From: Phyllobacterium bourgognense
Lineage (GTDB): Bacteria; Pseudomonadota; Alphaproteobacteria; Rhizobiales; Rhizobiaceae
Reading direction: 5' to 3'
Assembly: GCF_003337575.1 (NCBI RefSeq)
Contig: NZ_QPJM01000012.1
Location: 1 to 64,000 of the forward strand
DNA: 64,000 bases
Shown here in pieces: positions 53,540 to 63,000 of the stretch (positions are counted from its first letter, which is position 1; each line of letters opens with the position of its first letter). The notes beneath the pieces are model-generated. The model saw only the letters and a program-made list of their open reading frames with translations, was not told the origin of the DNA and made no database searches. Made by a program: the position numbers and the translations under genes.

Positions 53540-55344
53540 CTATCGCCCATCTTCAGCGCCTGGATGAACGCTTCCTGAGGGATTTCGACCTTGCCGAACT
53601 GCCGCATGCGCTTCTTGCCTTCCTTCTGCTTTTCCAGAAGCTTGCGCTTGCGCGAGACGTCGCCGCCATAGCACTTGGCCGTCACGTCCTTGCGCAGGGC
53701 GGAGATGGTTTCGCGCGCGATCACCGTGCCGCCGATTGCCGCCTGGATCGGGATCTTGAACATGTGCTTGGGGATCAGGTCCTTCAGCTTTTCGCAAAGG
53801 TCGCGGCCGCGCTTTTCGGCGGCGGCGCGGTGCACCATCATCGACAATGCGTCGACGGGTTCGCCATTCACCAGCACCGACATCTTGACGAGATTGCCTT
53901 CGCGATAATCCGACAGATGATAATCGAAAGAGGCATAGCCCTGGCTGATCGACTTCAGCCGGTCGTAGAAATCGAACACCACCTCGTTGAGCGGCAGGTC
54001 GTAGGTGACCATGGCGCGCTTGCCGACATAGTTGAGATCGATCTGGATGCCGCGGCGGTCCTGGCACAGCTTGAGGATCGAGCCGAGATAATCATCGGGA
54101 GTGAGGATCGTCGCGCGGATCCACGGTTCCTCGATGGAGGCGATCTTCATCACCTCCGGCATGTCGGCGGGATTGTGCAATTCGCGCTGCGTGCCGTCGG
54201 TCATGTTGAGCTTGTAGACGACGCTCGGCGCGGTGGCGATGAGATCGAGGTTGAACTCGCGCTCCAGCCGCTCCTGGATGATCTCGAGGTGCAGCAGCCC
54301 GAGGAAGCCGCAACGGAAGCCGAAACCGAGCGCGGCGGAGCTTTCCATCTCGAACGAGAACGACGCATCGTTGAGGCGCAGGCGGCCCATGGCGGCGCGC
54401 AAATCCTCGAAATCAGCCGCATCGACGGGGAAGAGGCCGCAGAAGACCACAGGTTGCGCCGGCTTGAAACCGGGCAGGATCGACGCGGTCGGGCGCTTGT
54501 CCTCGGTGATGGTATCGCCGACGCGGGTGTCGGCGACTTCCTTGATCGAGGCGGTGATGAAGCCGAACTCGCCGGGGCCAAGCTCATCGACGGCGAGCAT
54601 CTTCGGCGTGAACACGCCGGTGCGCTCGACCGGATATTTGGCGCCGGTGCCCATCATGCGAATGGTCTGGCCCTTTTTCAGGACGCCATCGATGATGCGC
54701 ACAAGCACGATGACGCCGAGATAGGCATCGTACCAGCTATCGACCAGCATGGCCTTCAGCGGCTTGGTGCTGTCACCCTCGCGCGGCGGCGGCAGCTGGT
54801 TGACGATGGCTTCCAGCACATCCGGAATACCGAGGCCGGTCTTGGCGGAGATGAGCACGGCCTGGCTCGCATCGATGCCGATGACCTCCTCGACCTGCTC
54901 GCGGATACGCTCGGGCTCGGCAGCGGGAAGATCGACCTTGTTCAAGACCACGACGATCTCGTGGTTGTTGTCGATGGCCTGATAGACATTGGCAAGCGTC
55001 TGCGCCTCGACGCCCTGCGAGGCATCGACGACGAGCAAGGAACCTTCGCAGGCGGACAGCGACCGCGATACCTCATAGGCGAAATCGACGTGGCCGGGCG
55101 TGTCGATCAGGTTGAGGACATAGGTCTCGCCATTGTTGGCCTTGTAGTTCAGCCGGACGGTCTGCGCCTTGATGGTAATGCCGCGCTCGCGCTCGATATC
55201 CATCGAGTCGAGCACCTGCTCCTTCATGTCGCGCAGCTCCAGCCCGCCCGTCGATTGGATCAGCCGGTCGGCAAGGGTGGATTTGCCATGGTCGATATGG
55301 GCGACGATGGAGAAATTACGAATGTGATCTAGTGGAGTGCTCAT
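53536..55344 (-). CDS. lepA: Elongation factor 4 (LepA)
   Basis: A 602-residue translational GTPase that back-translocates or remodels stalled ribosomes. [22 protein letters not shown] opens the protein ([14 protein letters not shown] is the P-loop), DTPGHVDF is G3 and NKVDLP G4. The LepA-specific C-terminal domain is present ([20 protein letters not shown] in part). The ATG at 55344 gives the usual family start. A 522-residue frame on the other strand is a shadow. Confidence 0.96.
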   Translation of the reverse strand: MSTPLDHIRNFSIVAHIDHGKSTLADRLIQSTGGLELRDMKEQVLDSMDIERERGITIKAQTVRLNYKANNGETYVLNLIDTPGHVDFAYEVSRSLSACEGSLLVVDASQGVEAQTLANVYQAIDNNHEIVVVLNKVDLPAAEPERIREQVEEVIGIDASQAVLISAKTGLGIPDVLEAIVNQLPPPREGDSTKPLKAMLVDSWYDAYLGVIVLVRIIDGVLKKGQTIRMMGTGAKYPVERTGVFTPKMLAVDELGPGEFGFITASIKEVADTRVGDTITEDKRPTASILPGFKPAQPVVFCGLFPVDAADFEDLRAAMGRLRLNDASFSFEMESSAALGFGFRCGFLGLLHLEIIQERLEREFNLDLIATAPSVVYKLNMTDGTQRELHNPADMPEVMKIASIEEPWIRATILTPDDYLGSILKLCQDRRGIQIDLNYVGKRAMVTYDLPLNEVVFDFYDRLKSISQGYASFDYHLSDYREGNLVKMSVLVNGEPVDALSMMVHRAAAEKRGRDLCEKLKDLIPKHMFKIPIQAAIGGTVIARETISALRKDVTAKCYGGDVSRKRKLLEKQKEGKKRMRQFGKVEIPQEAFIQALKMGDS

Positions 55345-55417
55345 GCGCGCCACATAGAGCATTTCGGGCGGATTTGGAAGGGTAGCGTGCGGGCGGTGAC
55401 AGAATAGCGGAGAATAA

Positions 55418-55460
55418 TTTTACCCGGGTATATTGACGAGGGTGTTTTACCCGGGTAAAA
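55418..55460 (+). promoter_or_regulatory. Twin TACCCGGGTA operators before the DUF2239 gene
   Basis: TACCCGGGTA occurs at 55421-55430 and 55448-55457, centres 27 bases apart. The second is the core of a 16-base perfect palindrome, TTTTACCCGGGTAAAA (55445-55460). A likely -35 (TTGACG, 55433-55438) lies between them and a -10-like TAAAAG (55456-55461) overlaps the second, the classic layout for repression. The regulator is not encoded adjacent. Confidence 0.68.
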
Positions 55461-55488
55461 GCCTGCCATCCAACAGGTGAGCAGGATC

Positions 55489-56049
55489 ATGGAAACGACA
55501 GAACAGACATGCACGGCCTTTCAGGGCATGCGGAAGATCGCGAGCGGAACGCGGGTAGAGGTGGCGCTGGCGCTGAAGCGCGCGGGCGATACTGGCGAGG
55601 CGATCCTCGTTTTCGACGATGCCACTGGGAAACAGGTGGAATTCGACCTGCGCGGCAGCGATGCGGAGGTCGCCGCGCGGCTGGATACGAGCGAACCGCG
55701 CAAGCCGGGGCGGCCGAGGCTCGGCGTTACGGCACGTGAGGTAACGCTGCTGCCGCGGCAGTGGGACTGGCTGAGCAGCCAGCCGGGCGGCGCTTCCGTT
55801 ACGTTGCGCAAGCTGGTCGATGCGGCACGTAACGAAAATGGCGGGCGCGAAAGGAAGCGGCAGGCGCAAGCTGCTGCCGACAGCTTCATGATGGCGATGG
55901 CCGGCAACCAGCCGCACTACGAAGAAGCGGCGCGGGCGCTCTATGCGGGCAACGTTCAGCGCTTCACGGATTTGACTGAAGGCTGGCCCGAAGACGTGCG
56001 CGACCATGTGCGCGGTTTGAGCGAGCCGGCATTTGGCTGGGAGGACTGA
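55489..56049 (+). CDS. DUF2239 family protein
   Basis: A 186-residue protein with the DUF2239 blocks: KPGRPRLGVTAREVTLLPRQWDWL, shown here as VTAREVTLLPRQWDWL, followed by QPGGASVTLRKLVDAAR and EEAARALYAGNVQRF, ending WPEDVRDHVRGL. The VTLLPRHW-type segment suggests a helical fold of unknown activity. The gene is divergent from lepA and lies directly after a double palindromic operator, implying tight regulation. Function unknown. Confidence 0.85.
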   Translation: METTEQTCTAFQGMRKIASGTRVEVALALKRAGDTGEAILVFDDATGKQVEFDLRGSDAEVAARLDTSEPRKPGRPRLGVTAREVTLLPRQWDWLSSQPGGASVTLRKLVDAARNENGGRERKRQAQAAADSFMMAMAGNQPHYEEAARALYAGNVQRFTDLTEGWPEDVRDHVRGLSEPAFGWED

Positions 56050-56232
56050 CCCGAGCGCTCGGCAAGCCTCATACCTTCGTCTAGAACGTCAGAATCTGGC
56101 ACGCTTGTTGCATTCCAAGTTTTGTTAGCCGACGGGGCCGCGTCCATTTCAAGCGGCCCTGCCATCGATATTTTGTGTGTTTCAACGCGGATCATTCGCT
56201 GCGGCGGGCATCTGCCAGATCAGGAGTTTCCA

Positions 56233-57276
56233 ATGAACAAATGGAAGACGCGGGAATCGACCCGCGCGTGCCTGTTCAGTGCGCTGCTTGCGCTTTTGAT
56301 GGGCTGTAACAATGACAGTGGCGTGGCCCCAGCGACACCGCCCGTTGCCAATCAGAACACGCCCGAAGGAACATTTGTTGGTGAGACGGATTTGGATGAA
56401 GGCGATGTCGTCGACGACACCAAGGTGCCGAACGAGCCGGTGGTTGGCGTTGTCACGGCCGTTCCGGACACCGAGCCAAAACCGGTGATTTCTAACCCGT
56501 CCCCGTGGGAGCAAACCATAATCACACAAGGCGAGGTGAAGACATATGTGGAACCCGCTAAACGTTTCATCGAGGTAGCGCCGGATACTACTGGTGGCGC
56601 TATCTACCACTCATCGCCGCCCCTCGAATATGACCTCGGCAATCTCGTTACGATGAACACTGCTGATTCGATCGCCTTTACTGATGGCAGAGCCCTTGTT
56701 ACGCCCGTCAAAGGCAGGCTATTTTATCCTGAAAGTCCACTCAACGCTTCAACGGCCACCGAGCGTTTTCCGATCATCATTTTCTTGCATGGGATGCATA
56801 GTTGGAGCGATCCCAGCTACAAAGGCTACGACTATCTTGCCCGCGACCTTGCTGAGCACGGCTACGTCGTGGCCTCAATCGACGCGAACGTCATCAATTC
56901 CACTCGCTTTGATAATGCCTCCGGCCTATCCCGTGCGCAGCTGGTATTGGGAATGCTGGACCGTTTGCGCCAGATTGATGGATTTGGTCAGGTGGACCTC
57001 GGGGGCAATCGGGGAAAGCTCGATCCGTTAAGAGGTAGTCTTGATTTCGCTCGAATAGGACTCATGGGCCATTCGCGCGGCGGGCAGGGAATTGTGAACG
57101 CAATCCTTTTCAACGAAACCCGGCGTGGCGTTACGGAAGGCGAGCTGAAAGAACGCCTGAAGCATTTACCCACCCCGCTCGAAGCATTGCGCAAGATCTT
57201 TTCCAGCAGCTCAGACGCAACACTTCGATCACTCATTTCGGCGGCGCCGGAGTCGACGACGCCACTGCGAAAATAA
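56233..57276 (+). CDS. Lipoprotein alpha/beta-hydrolase, N-terminal part (frame broken at 57276)
   Basis: A 347-residue product with a lipoprotein signal (LLALLMGC, Cys25) and an acidic proline-rich linker. Residues from about 125 form an alpha/beta-hydrolase core: IIFLHGMHSW is the oxyanion-hole loop and LMGHSRGGQG holds the nucleophile Ser281. The frame ends at TAA 57274-57276 within a hydrolase domain that plainly continues in the next frame at 57288. It is therefore the front of one interrupted gene. The ATG is preceded by CAGGAG. Confidence 0.78.
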   Translation: MNKWKTRESTRACLFSALLALLMGCNNDSGVAPATPPVANQNTPEGTFVGETDLDEGDVVDDTKVPNEPVVGVVTAVPDTEPKPVISNPSPWEQTIITQGEVKTYVEPAKRFIEVAPDTTGGAIYHSSPPLEYDLGNLVTMNTADSIAFTDGRALVTPVKGRLFYPESPLNASTATERFPIIIFLHGMHSWSDPSYKGYDYLARDLAEHGYVVASIDANVINSTRFDNASGLSRAQLVLGMLDRLRQIDGFGQVDLGGNRGKLDPLRGSLDFARIGLMGHSRGGQGIVNAILFNETRRGVTEGELKERLKHLPTPLEALRKIFSSSSDATLRSLISAAPESTTPLRK

Positions 57277-57290
57277 TCGTCGAGACGGTG
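57229..57290 (+). other. Frameshift zone in the alpha/beta-hydrolase gene
   Basis: The frame moves by -1 (equal to a one-base loss or a two-base gain) somewhere here. The upstream frame ends CGA AAA TAA. The other frame, GCG AAA ATA ATC GTC, reads on as KIIVETVMDPSG. Slippage on AAAA before the stop, a base lost from an A run, or an earlier deletion near ATCACTCATTTC (reading SITHFGGAGVDDAT) would all fit. Confidence 0.7.
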
Positions 57291-58934
57291 ATGGATCCCT
57301 CCGGCCTGAAAATCCCCTATCCCGATCTCATCAATGCGATCATACCTGCTTCGGGAACCAAACCAATCGGTATTGACAATGCAACATTTCAGGCAGCCAT
57401 CAGCAAGTACAATATATTCTATGCTGCTGGCAGTGAGAATACCAACGGCAATGACGCTGCCTACTATACGTTCAAAGGAGCCTTCCTCGTGGGACCCACG
57501 GATTTTGGTGGCAATAGTGGTCTGAGTAATGTTCCCCTCGCCGTATTACTTCCATCCTGCGATGGTGATATGGCCAATCTTCAGGGCGCTTCCACCTACG
57601 ATCGCAACCGTTTCGGTCGCACGGGCGACGTAGCACCGCGATACCAGGTCATGGTGAATGGCGCAAACCACAATGACTATAACACGATTTGGACGAACGA
57701 GGACTTTACGTTCAACACTGAAGCGAAAACCTGGCGTGGACCCCAACACTGCAACCGTGACGTCAAACAGAAGGATAACATTCGTCTAAGTCGGGAGGAT
57801 CAACGACGCACCGGCCTCTTCGTCATAAACTCCTTCATGCGCTATCACGTCGGCGATGAGAAAAAATTCCAATCCTGGTGGAGCGGAGCGGCGCAATTGC
57901 CCAATGAGACCTGCCCATCCGGCAAGGGACCCTGCGACGAAAGAATAGTACTGACGGTACAGAGAGCGGCCAATGATCGACTTCGCATCCAAAACTTCGA
58001 GTGGGCTGACAGCTTGCGGCTCAATCTTATTGGCGGCGCAGTAAGTTTTTCCGGGTTCGATGAGAAGGCAAAATGTATTTTGCCCTCAGTTGCAGATGTT
58101 GGCGGCAATTGCACACTGAAGCGGCTCTCCGGCTTTGAGTATTCTGGCTGGGGAGGCAAAGGGCTCCTGTCTATTGCCGATCATGTTGAACTGGCCTGGT
58201 CAAAGCCAAAGGAAGAAGCTGGAAAGCAGCCTGTCCAAGCAGAGCGGGCAATCATTAGCGATTTGAAAGACCTTTCCGCCAAAGACTACGATTCACTCAC
58301 CTTCCGCATAGCGGTGGTGCGCCCGATGGGTCAGGAAGTATTGGTGACACTCACCGACACCGCCGGCAAATCGGCCACCGTGACGGCGAGCAATTTCACC
58401 AATGCACTCTATAATGCGCCGAGACGTAAGACCTATCCAGTCAAAACAGTACCGGTCGCCAATGCTTCAATTGGCCTGCCTGATCCCGCCAAAGCAAACT
58501 CGACTATGGTTGATCTGATTGGCCAACAAGCTCCTTTCGAAAGCCCGCCTGCGGTTACTTTGGTCGCCCCACCTGAACCTGATCCTGCCAGGGATATTCC
58601 GTTGCTGGATCATACGGCCGACGCGCCCTACGCCAACGGCGAAGTGAAAATGCTCTTGAACATGGTTGCTATTCCGCTGCAAGCCTTTGAGGGGATAGAT
58701 CTTGCCCACCTCGACAAACTGAAGCTCGCTTTCCCAAAGGAAAGCGGCAAGGTGGCGATCACCGATATCGAGTTGCAGAACTTCGGACGTGCGGAGCGGC
58801 TGGCGGAGATTGCACTGGAGCAGGCTGGCATAGTCAGCGGGTCGGGCGCCGGTATTGCGCTTAACGGAAATGGAGGGCCGCCCAAGTCCGCCTCTGGCAA
58901 GCCTGAGGACAAGCAACTGATTCTCAATCATTGA
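57288..58934 (+). CDS. Alpha/beta-hydrolase lipoprotein, C-terminal part (continuation of 56233 gene)
   Basis: A 548-residue frame that continues the interrupted hydrolase. VLLPSCDGDMANLQG holds the catalytic Asp region (LPSCDGDMANL), and NGANHNDYNTIW the catalytic His region, as in secreted polyester-hydrolase/chlorophyllase-like enzymes. A beta-rich C-terminal half of about 350 residues with repeated LxDTxGKSATVT elements follows. Starting from GTG 57288 it lacks a ribosome binding site and a nucleophile, so it is unlikely to work alone. Substrate unknown. Confidence 0.72.
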   Translation: MMDPSGLKIPYPDLINAIIPASGTKPIGIDNATFQAAISKYNIFYAAGSENTNGNDAAYYTFKGAFLVGPTDFGGNSGLSNVPLAVLLPSCDGDMANLQGASTYDRNRFGRTGDVAPRYQVMVNGANHNDYNTIWTNEDFTFNTEAKTWRGPQHCNRDVKQKDNIRLSREDQRRTGLFVINSFMRYHVGDEKKFQSWWSGAAQLPNETCPSGKGPCDERIVLTVQRAANDRLRIQNFEWADSLRLNLIGGAVSFSGFDEKAKCILPSVADVGGNCTLKRLSGFEYSGWGGKGLLSIADHVELAWSKPKEEAGKQPVQAERAIISDLKDLSAKDYDSLTFRIAVVRPMGQEVLVTLTDTAGKSATVTASNFTNALYNAPRRKTYPVKTVPVANASIGLPDPAKANSTMVDLIGQQAPFESPPAVTLVAPPEPDPARDIPLLDHTADAPYANGEVKMLLNMVAIPLQAFEGIDLAHLDKLKLAFPKESGKVAITDIELQNFGRAERLAEIALEQAGIVSGSGAGIALNGNGGPPKSASGKPEDKQLILNH

Positions 58935-59054
58935 AGTATCGCGCCACGCTGCTCACTCTTGGGCGACGTGCGTAAGCAGCGCCAGATCATGCAATACGCT
59001 ATACCTGTGCCGTATTGATCCGAAGCGTCGACCCGCGCCCGGGCGATGTTTACG

Positions 59055-59531
59055 CTACGCTCGCGTAAACTCCATCACCCAGTTGGTTTCCCAGGTTTCG
59101 CCGCCATCCCTGGAAAATGCCTGCGCCCAGAGCGGTGCTTCGGGCGCGGGGGTCCAAAGGAAGCGCACGCGCACCGGCACGCCGTTATCCGTATCCTCGC
59201 CGTAAAAAACCCCCTTGCCATTGTCGAAATGGCCGATCACCGGCGGAAACAGCACATTCGCGCGGCTATCGGCCCAATGCAGCGCCCATGATCCATCGCG
59301 CGGGTTGAACAGGCGCAGCGTCATCCCGGTAAAGCCCTGCGAGGGCATGTGCATCTCTTCGAAATTCCCCGTGCCTTCGAGAATCTTGCGCACGCTCGAC
59401 GTGGCGGGGAAGATCTCCCAATCATCGCAGCCGGCAAAACGTTCCTTTAGACGGAGATTGCGGATGTTCCAGTCGCCGATGAAAAAGTCAAAATCGGCCG
59501 CGCTGCCAAGGGTGTCGATCGCTCCGTCCAT
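59055..59531 (-). CDS. DUF1579-like protein of unknown function
   Basis: A 158-residue protein. FDFFIGDWNIRNLRLKERFAGCDDWEIF opens it (FDFFIGDWNIRN in part), followed by TLRLFNPRDGSWALHWADS and PVRVRFLWTP. The F-I-G-D-W opening and W-x-L-Y/H-W-A core resemble DUF1579 lipocalin-like beta barrels. No catalytic motif is evident. It stands alone between the hydrolase and a large inverted repeat. Confidence 0.7.
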   Translation of the reverse strand: MDGAIDTLGSAADFDFFIGDWNIRNLRLKERFAGCDDWEIFPATSSVRKILEGTGNFEEMHMPSQGFTGMTLRLFNPRDGSWALHWADSRANVLFPPVIGHFDNGKGVFYGEDTDNGVPVRVRFLWTPAPEAPLWAQAFSRDGGETWETNWVMEFTRA

Positions 59532-60115
59532 GATGCCGTCCTCCCGTTATTTCATCCCGTTTCGTGGATAGTGATAGCGCATGGCTCCTGACAACCTACT
59601 GTCAGGAGCATGTCAGGAAGTATAGGATTTTTGGGTGGGTTCATTTGCCGGATGGCATTGCTGCTGTGCGTGGTTCGACGAGCTCACCATGAGGGATGTG
59701 GGGTGGGCTGCTGGGAGCGAAATTCTGCAATGTCGGCGATTGTCGTGGCAACACTCTACTTCCCTCATGGTGAGCTTGTCGAACCACGCACAGCAGCAAT
59801 GCCATCCGACAAATCGGCAGCCACGAAGCAGCCTGCTGCTTGCCCTCGGACAAAGTGGGACAACGATTGTCGGCACCACAGGACATGTCATCGCAACACC
59901 TGCCAGAGGCACCGCTGCTGCAAGGAACGCGAGTCCGAATTGCGAAACTATCCCGGCAGCGCGTTTCCCCCTTGCGTTCCCGAGAAAGACTCCCGCATCT
60001 TCTTCATGGGGACATCCAGATCATGCGGCGGGTAAACCGGGGCAAGTCTGTCATCTGTCACCTATACCGACGACGGCAGCTTCCAATGCGATGGGAACGT
60101 GATATCTAAAAGGAC
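59532..60115. other. Gene-free interval with a large inverted repeat
   Basis: The 584 bases hold the inverted repeat at 59644-59813. The remainder to 60115 has short frames with no ribosome binding site or family resemblance and should contain the promoter for the SelT/W/H-like gene. Confidence 0.5.
59644..59813. repeat. Near-perfect 53-base inverted repeat element
   Basis: The arm at 59644-59696 and the arm at 59761-59813 are reverse complements at 51 of 53 positions, around a 64-base loop. Core words are GGCATTGCTGCTGTGCGTGG and GCTCACCATGAGGGA. The element resembles dispersed CCCTCATGGTGAGC-containing repeats found widely in Alphaproteobacteria. No transposase is encoded. Confidence 0.88.
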
Positions 60116-60463
60116 ATGACAACAAAACCGCGCATCACCATCACTTATTGCACCCAATGCAGCTGGATGCTGCGCGCCGCCTGGATGGGGCAGGAACTGC
60201 TGTCCACCTTTGGCGCCGATCTTGGCGAGGTGGCGCTTATCCCCGGCACCGGCGGCATCTTTGAGATCCATGTGAACGGCGATCTGATCTGGGAGCGCAA
60301 GCGCGATGGCGGCTTTCCCGAGGCGAAGGTCCTGAAGCAAAAGGTGCGCGATATCGTCTGGCCCGAACGCGATCTCGGCCACTCGGACGGGCATAAGGCC
60401 ACCGGGGTCCCCGCCAGCAACGAGCAAAGCGAGGCGCTTAAGGACGGGGCAAAGACTCCATGA
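60116..60463 (+). CDS. SelT/SelW/SelH-like (Rdx) redox protein
   Basis: A 115-residue thioredoxin-like protein. TITYCTQCSWMLRAAW holds the C-x-x-C redox pair (Cys12, Cys15), the cysteine homologue of the selenocysteine site in animal SelW/SelT. PGTGGIFEIHVNGDLIWERK and GGFPEAKVLKQKVRDI are the other Rdx blocks. It probably acts as a thiol-redox regulator. It overlaps the SorC regulator by 4 bases (ATGA), an odd but clear coupling. Confidence 0.88.
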   Translation: MTTKPRITITYCTQCSWMLRAAWMGQELLSTFGADLGEVALIPGTGGIFEIHVNGDLIWERKRDGGFPEAKVLKQKVRDIVWPERDLGHSDGHKATGVPASNEQSEALKDGAKTP

Positions 60464-61413
60464 GTAAGCCGGAGGTTACCACGACCAGGCTCGATGATGC
60501 GGCACGCGCTGGCTGGCTCTACTATGTGGCCGGCAACACGCAGGATGAGATTGCCGCCAAGCTTGGCATTTCGCGCCAGTCGGCGCAGCGCATGGTGTCG
60601 CTCGCCGTGTCGGAAGGGCTGGTCAAGGTGCGGCTCGACCACCCGATTGCCCGTTGCCTCGATCTTGCCGAGCAGTTGAAGCGGCGCTTCGGCCTGAAGA
60701 TGGCGGAAGTGGTGCCGACCGATCCGGGTTCGACCTCGACGACGCTCGGCGTTGCCGATGCGGCGGCGGCCGAGATGACGCGCTGGCTGAAATCGGAAAC
60801 GCCGATCGTTCTCGGCATCGGCACGGGCCGCACGCTGAAAGCGGCAATCGAGCTGCTGTCGCCGATCGAATGTCCGCAGCACAAGGTGGTGTCGCTGACC
60901 GGCAATATCGCGCCGGATGGTTCGGCGGCTTTCTACAACGTTATTTTCAATATCGCCGACAAGATCAAGGCGCGCAGTTTCCCGATGCCGCTGCCGGTCA
61001 TCGCCTCTTCGCCCGAGGAGCGCGAGCTCCTGCACAGCCAGGCAATGATCCGCCCGGTGCTGGAATTGTCGGCGCAGGCTACTGTGGCCTTTGTCGGCAT
61101 CGGGGACTTGTCGGAGGATGCGCCGCTCTTCATCGATGGCTTCATCTCGCGCGAGGAACTTCTGGCGCTCAGGCAGGCTGGCGGGGTCTGCGAAATCGTC
61201 GGTCGCGCCTTCGACCGCAACGGCGTGCCGCTCAAGGGCCTGACCAATGATCGCGTCGCCAGCGCGCAAATTCCTTCGCGCGACACCGCCATGGTCATCG
61301 CAATCGCCAAGGGGCCGAAAAAGCTGCCGGGCATCGAAGCGGCGCTGAAAGGCAGCCTTATCAACGGCTTGATCACCGACGAGGCGACGGCGGAAACCTT
61401 GCTCGCGGGCTAA
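60460..61413 (+). CDS. SorC/DeoR-type sugar-binding transcriptional regulator
   Basis: A 317-residue regulator. AARAGWLYYVAGNTQDEIAAKL and GISRQSAQRMVSLAVSEGLV give the N-terminal helix-turn-helix, shown here in parts. The C-terminal sugar-phosphate domain has GIGTGRTLKAAIELL, SLTGNIAPDG and FVGIGDLSEDAPL. It lies just upstream of a polyol-type ABC transporter and most likely controls it in response to a sugar or polyol phosphate, as SmoR-like proteins do. The regulated promoter should lie in 61414-61583. Confidence 0.88.
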   Translation: MSKPEVTTTRLDDAARAGWLYYVAGNTQDEIAAKLGISRQSAQRMVSLAVSEGLVKVRLDHPIARCLDLAEQLKRRFGLKMAEVVPTDPGSTSTTLGVADAAAAEMTRWLKSETPIVLGIGTGRTLKAAIELLSPIECPQHKVVSLTGNIAPDGSAAFYNVIFNIADKIKARSFPMPLPVIASSPEERELLHSQAMIRPVLELSAQATVAFVGIGDLSEDAPLFIDGFISREELLALRQAGGVCEIVGRAFDRNGVPLKGLTNDRVASAQIPSRDTAMVIAIAKGPKKLPGIEAALKGSLINGLITDEATAETLLAG

Positions 61414-61459
61414 AGCACTTCCAGGAAAAGTGGGAACCGTTTTTCCGTCCGGAATTGCG
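61414..61459. repeat. Short imperfect palindromic intergenic repeat
   Basis: AGCACTTCCAGGAAAA (61414-61429) pairs imperfectly with TTTTCCGTCCGGAATTGC. This resembles the AGCATTTCC...GGAATTGC repeat scattered through Rhizobiales genomes, usually between genes. It lies directly after the SorC stop and may end that transcript. Confidence 0.6.
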
Positions 61460-61583
61460 TTAATAGGCAAAAATCCTTCTCATTATTGCAGTGCAGCGAC
61501 GAATTGCTCTTGACTTGTTTTGCCGTTGTGTGAGTATTTGCCCATACCACAAGCAATTGCTCATAACATTCGGGAGGAATGAG

Positions 61584-62894
61584 ATGTTATCAAGAACGCT
61601 TCTGCTCGGCGCGGCGTCGGTACTCGCCATGTCGAGTTTCGCGCATGCGGAAACGCTGACCATCGCCACGGTCAACAATGGCGACATGGTCCGCATGCAG
61701 AAATTGACCGAAGATTTCACCAAGAAGAATCCGGACATCAAGCTCGAGTGGGTGACGCTCGAAGAAAACGTATTGCGTCAGCGCGTCACCACCGACATCG
61801 CCACCAAAGGCGGCCAGTACGACGTCATGACCATCGGCACTTACGAAGTGCCGATCTGGGCCAAGCAGGGCTGGCTCCTGCCGCTCGACGGTCTTGGCGC
61901 TGATTATGACAAGTCCGACCTTTTGCCGGCTATCGACGCGGCCGTCTCCCTTGACGGCAAGCTTTATGCCTCGCCGTTCTACGGCGAAAGCGCAATGGTC
62001 ATGTACCGCACGGACCTGGCCGAAAAGGCCGGTGTCAAGATTTCGGAAAAGCCGACCTGGGACGAGATCGCCGACGCGGCGAAGAAGATGACGGACAAGT
62101 CGACAGAGACTTACGGCATCTGCCTGCGTGGCAAAGCCGGCTGGGGCGAGAACATGGCGCTCCTGACCGCTATGTCGAATTCGTTTGGCGGACGCTGGTT
62201 CGATGAAAAGTGGACCCCGCAGTTCGACCAGCCTGAATGGAAGAAGGCGCTGACCTTCTACGTCGACCTGATGAAGGAAGCCGGCCCTCCCGGAGCCTCG
62301 TCCAACGGCTTCAATGAAAATCTCGCGCTGTTCCAGACCGGCAAATGCGGCATCTGGATCGATGCGACCGTGGCTGCGTCCTTCGTGACCAACCCGAAGG
62401 ACTCCAAGGTTGCCGACAAGGTGGGCTATGCGCTGTTCCCGACGGGCGGCGTCGAAAACCATGGTAACTGGCTGTGGGCTTGGAACCTCGGCATTCCTGC
62501 AGGCACAAAGAAGGCGGAAGCCGCACAGAAGTTCGTCTCCTGGGCGACCGACAAGGCCTATACGGAGCTTGTCGCAAGCAAGGAAGGCTGGGCCAACGTT
62601 CCTCCGGGCACGCGCAAGTCGCTTTACGCCAATCCTGAATATGAGAAGGCCGCTCCCTTCGCCAAGATCACACTCGATGCAATGAATGCCGCGAATACCA
62701 CCAAGCCGACTGTCAAGCCGGTGCCTTATACGGGTGGCCAGTTTGTCGCCATTCCCGAGTTCCAGGGTATCGGCACAGCTGTGGGTCAGCAGTTTTCGGC
62801 GGCGCTTGCCGGCTCCATGAAGGTTGATCAAGCCTTGCAGAGTGCGCAAGCGCTCACGACTCGCGAGATGACCAAGGGCGGCTACATCAAGTAG
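61584..62894 (+). CDS. Sugar/polyol ABC transporter substrate-binding protein (SmoE-like)
   Basis: A 436-residue periplasmic binding protein with a signal peptide ending SFAHAE (about residue 22). The mature protein follows the family-1 layout: LTIATVNNGDMVRMQKL, DVMTIGTYEVPIWAKQGWL, SPFYGESAMVMYRTDL and YGICLRGKAGWGEN. These fit the sorbitol/mannitol SmoE type. GGGAGG six bases before ATG 61584 fixes the start; upstream in-frame codons have none. Two permease genes follow. Confidence 0.9.
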   Translation: MLSRTLLLGAASVLAMSSFAHAETLTIATVNNGDMVRMQKLTEDFTKKNPDIKLEWVTLEENVLRQRVTTDIATKGGQYDVMTIGTYEVPIWAKQGWLLPLDGLGADYDKSDLLPAIDAAVSLDGKLYASPFYGESAMVMYRTDLAEKAGVKISEKPTWDEIADAAKKMTDKSTETYGICLRGKAGWGENMALLTAMSNSFGGRWFDEKWTPQFDQPEWKKALTFYVDLMKEAGPPGASSNGFNENLALFQTGKCGIWIDATVAASFVTNPKDSKVADKVGYALFPTGGVENHGNWLWAWNLGIPAGTKKAEAAQKFVSWATDKAYTELVASKEGWANVPPGTRKSLYANPEYEKAAPFAKITLDAMNAANTTKPTVKPVPYTGGQFVAIPEFQGIGTAVGQQFSAALAGSMKVDQALQSAQALTTREMTKGGYIK

Positions 62895-63000
62895 AATCCC
62901 CTTAGACATCCGGACGGCTTCATGACGCGAATGTCAGGGGCCGCCCGGGCCCTCTTGTTTGCATTCTCGCTTTTGATGATCGCTGTATTGGAACCTGACC

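Noticed and set aside
53764-55332. 522-residue frame antisense to lepA
   Set aside because: Entirely within lepA, repetitive Asp/Leu/Gly composition, no family resemblance.
60145-61470. 441-residue frame antisense to the SelW-like and SorC genes
   Set aside because: Shadow of two well-supported genes.
61590-62909. 439-residue frame antisense to the sugar-binding protein gene
   Set aside because: Shadow; the sense gene has a signal peptide and perfect ribosome binding site.
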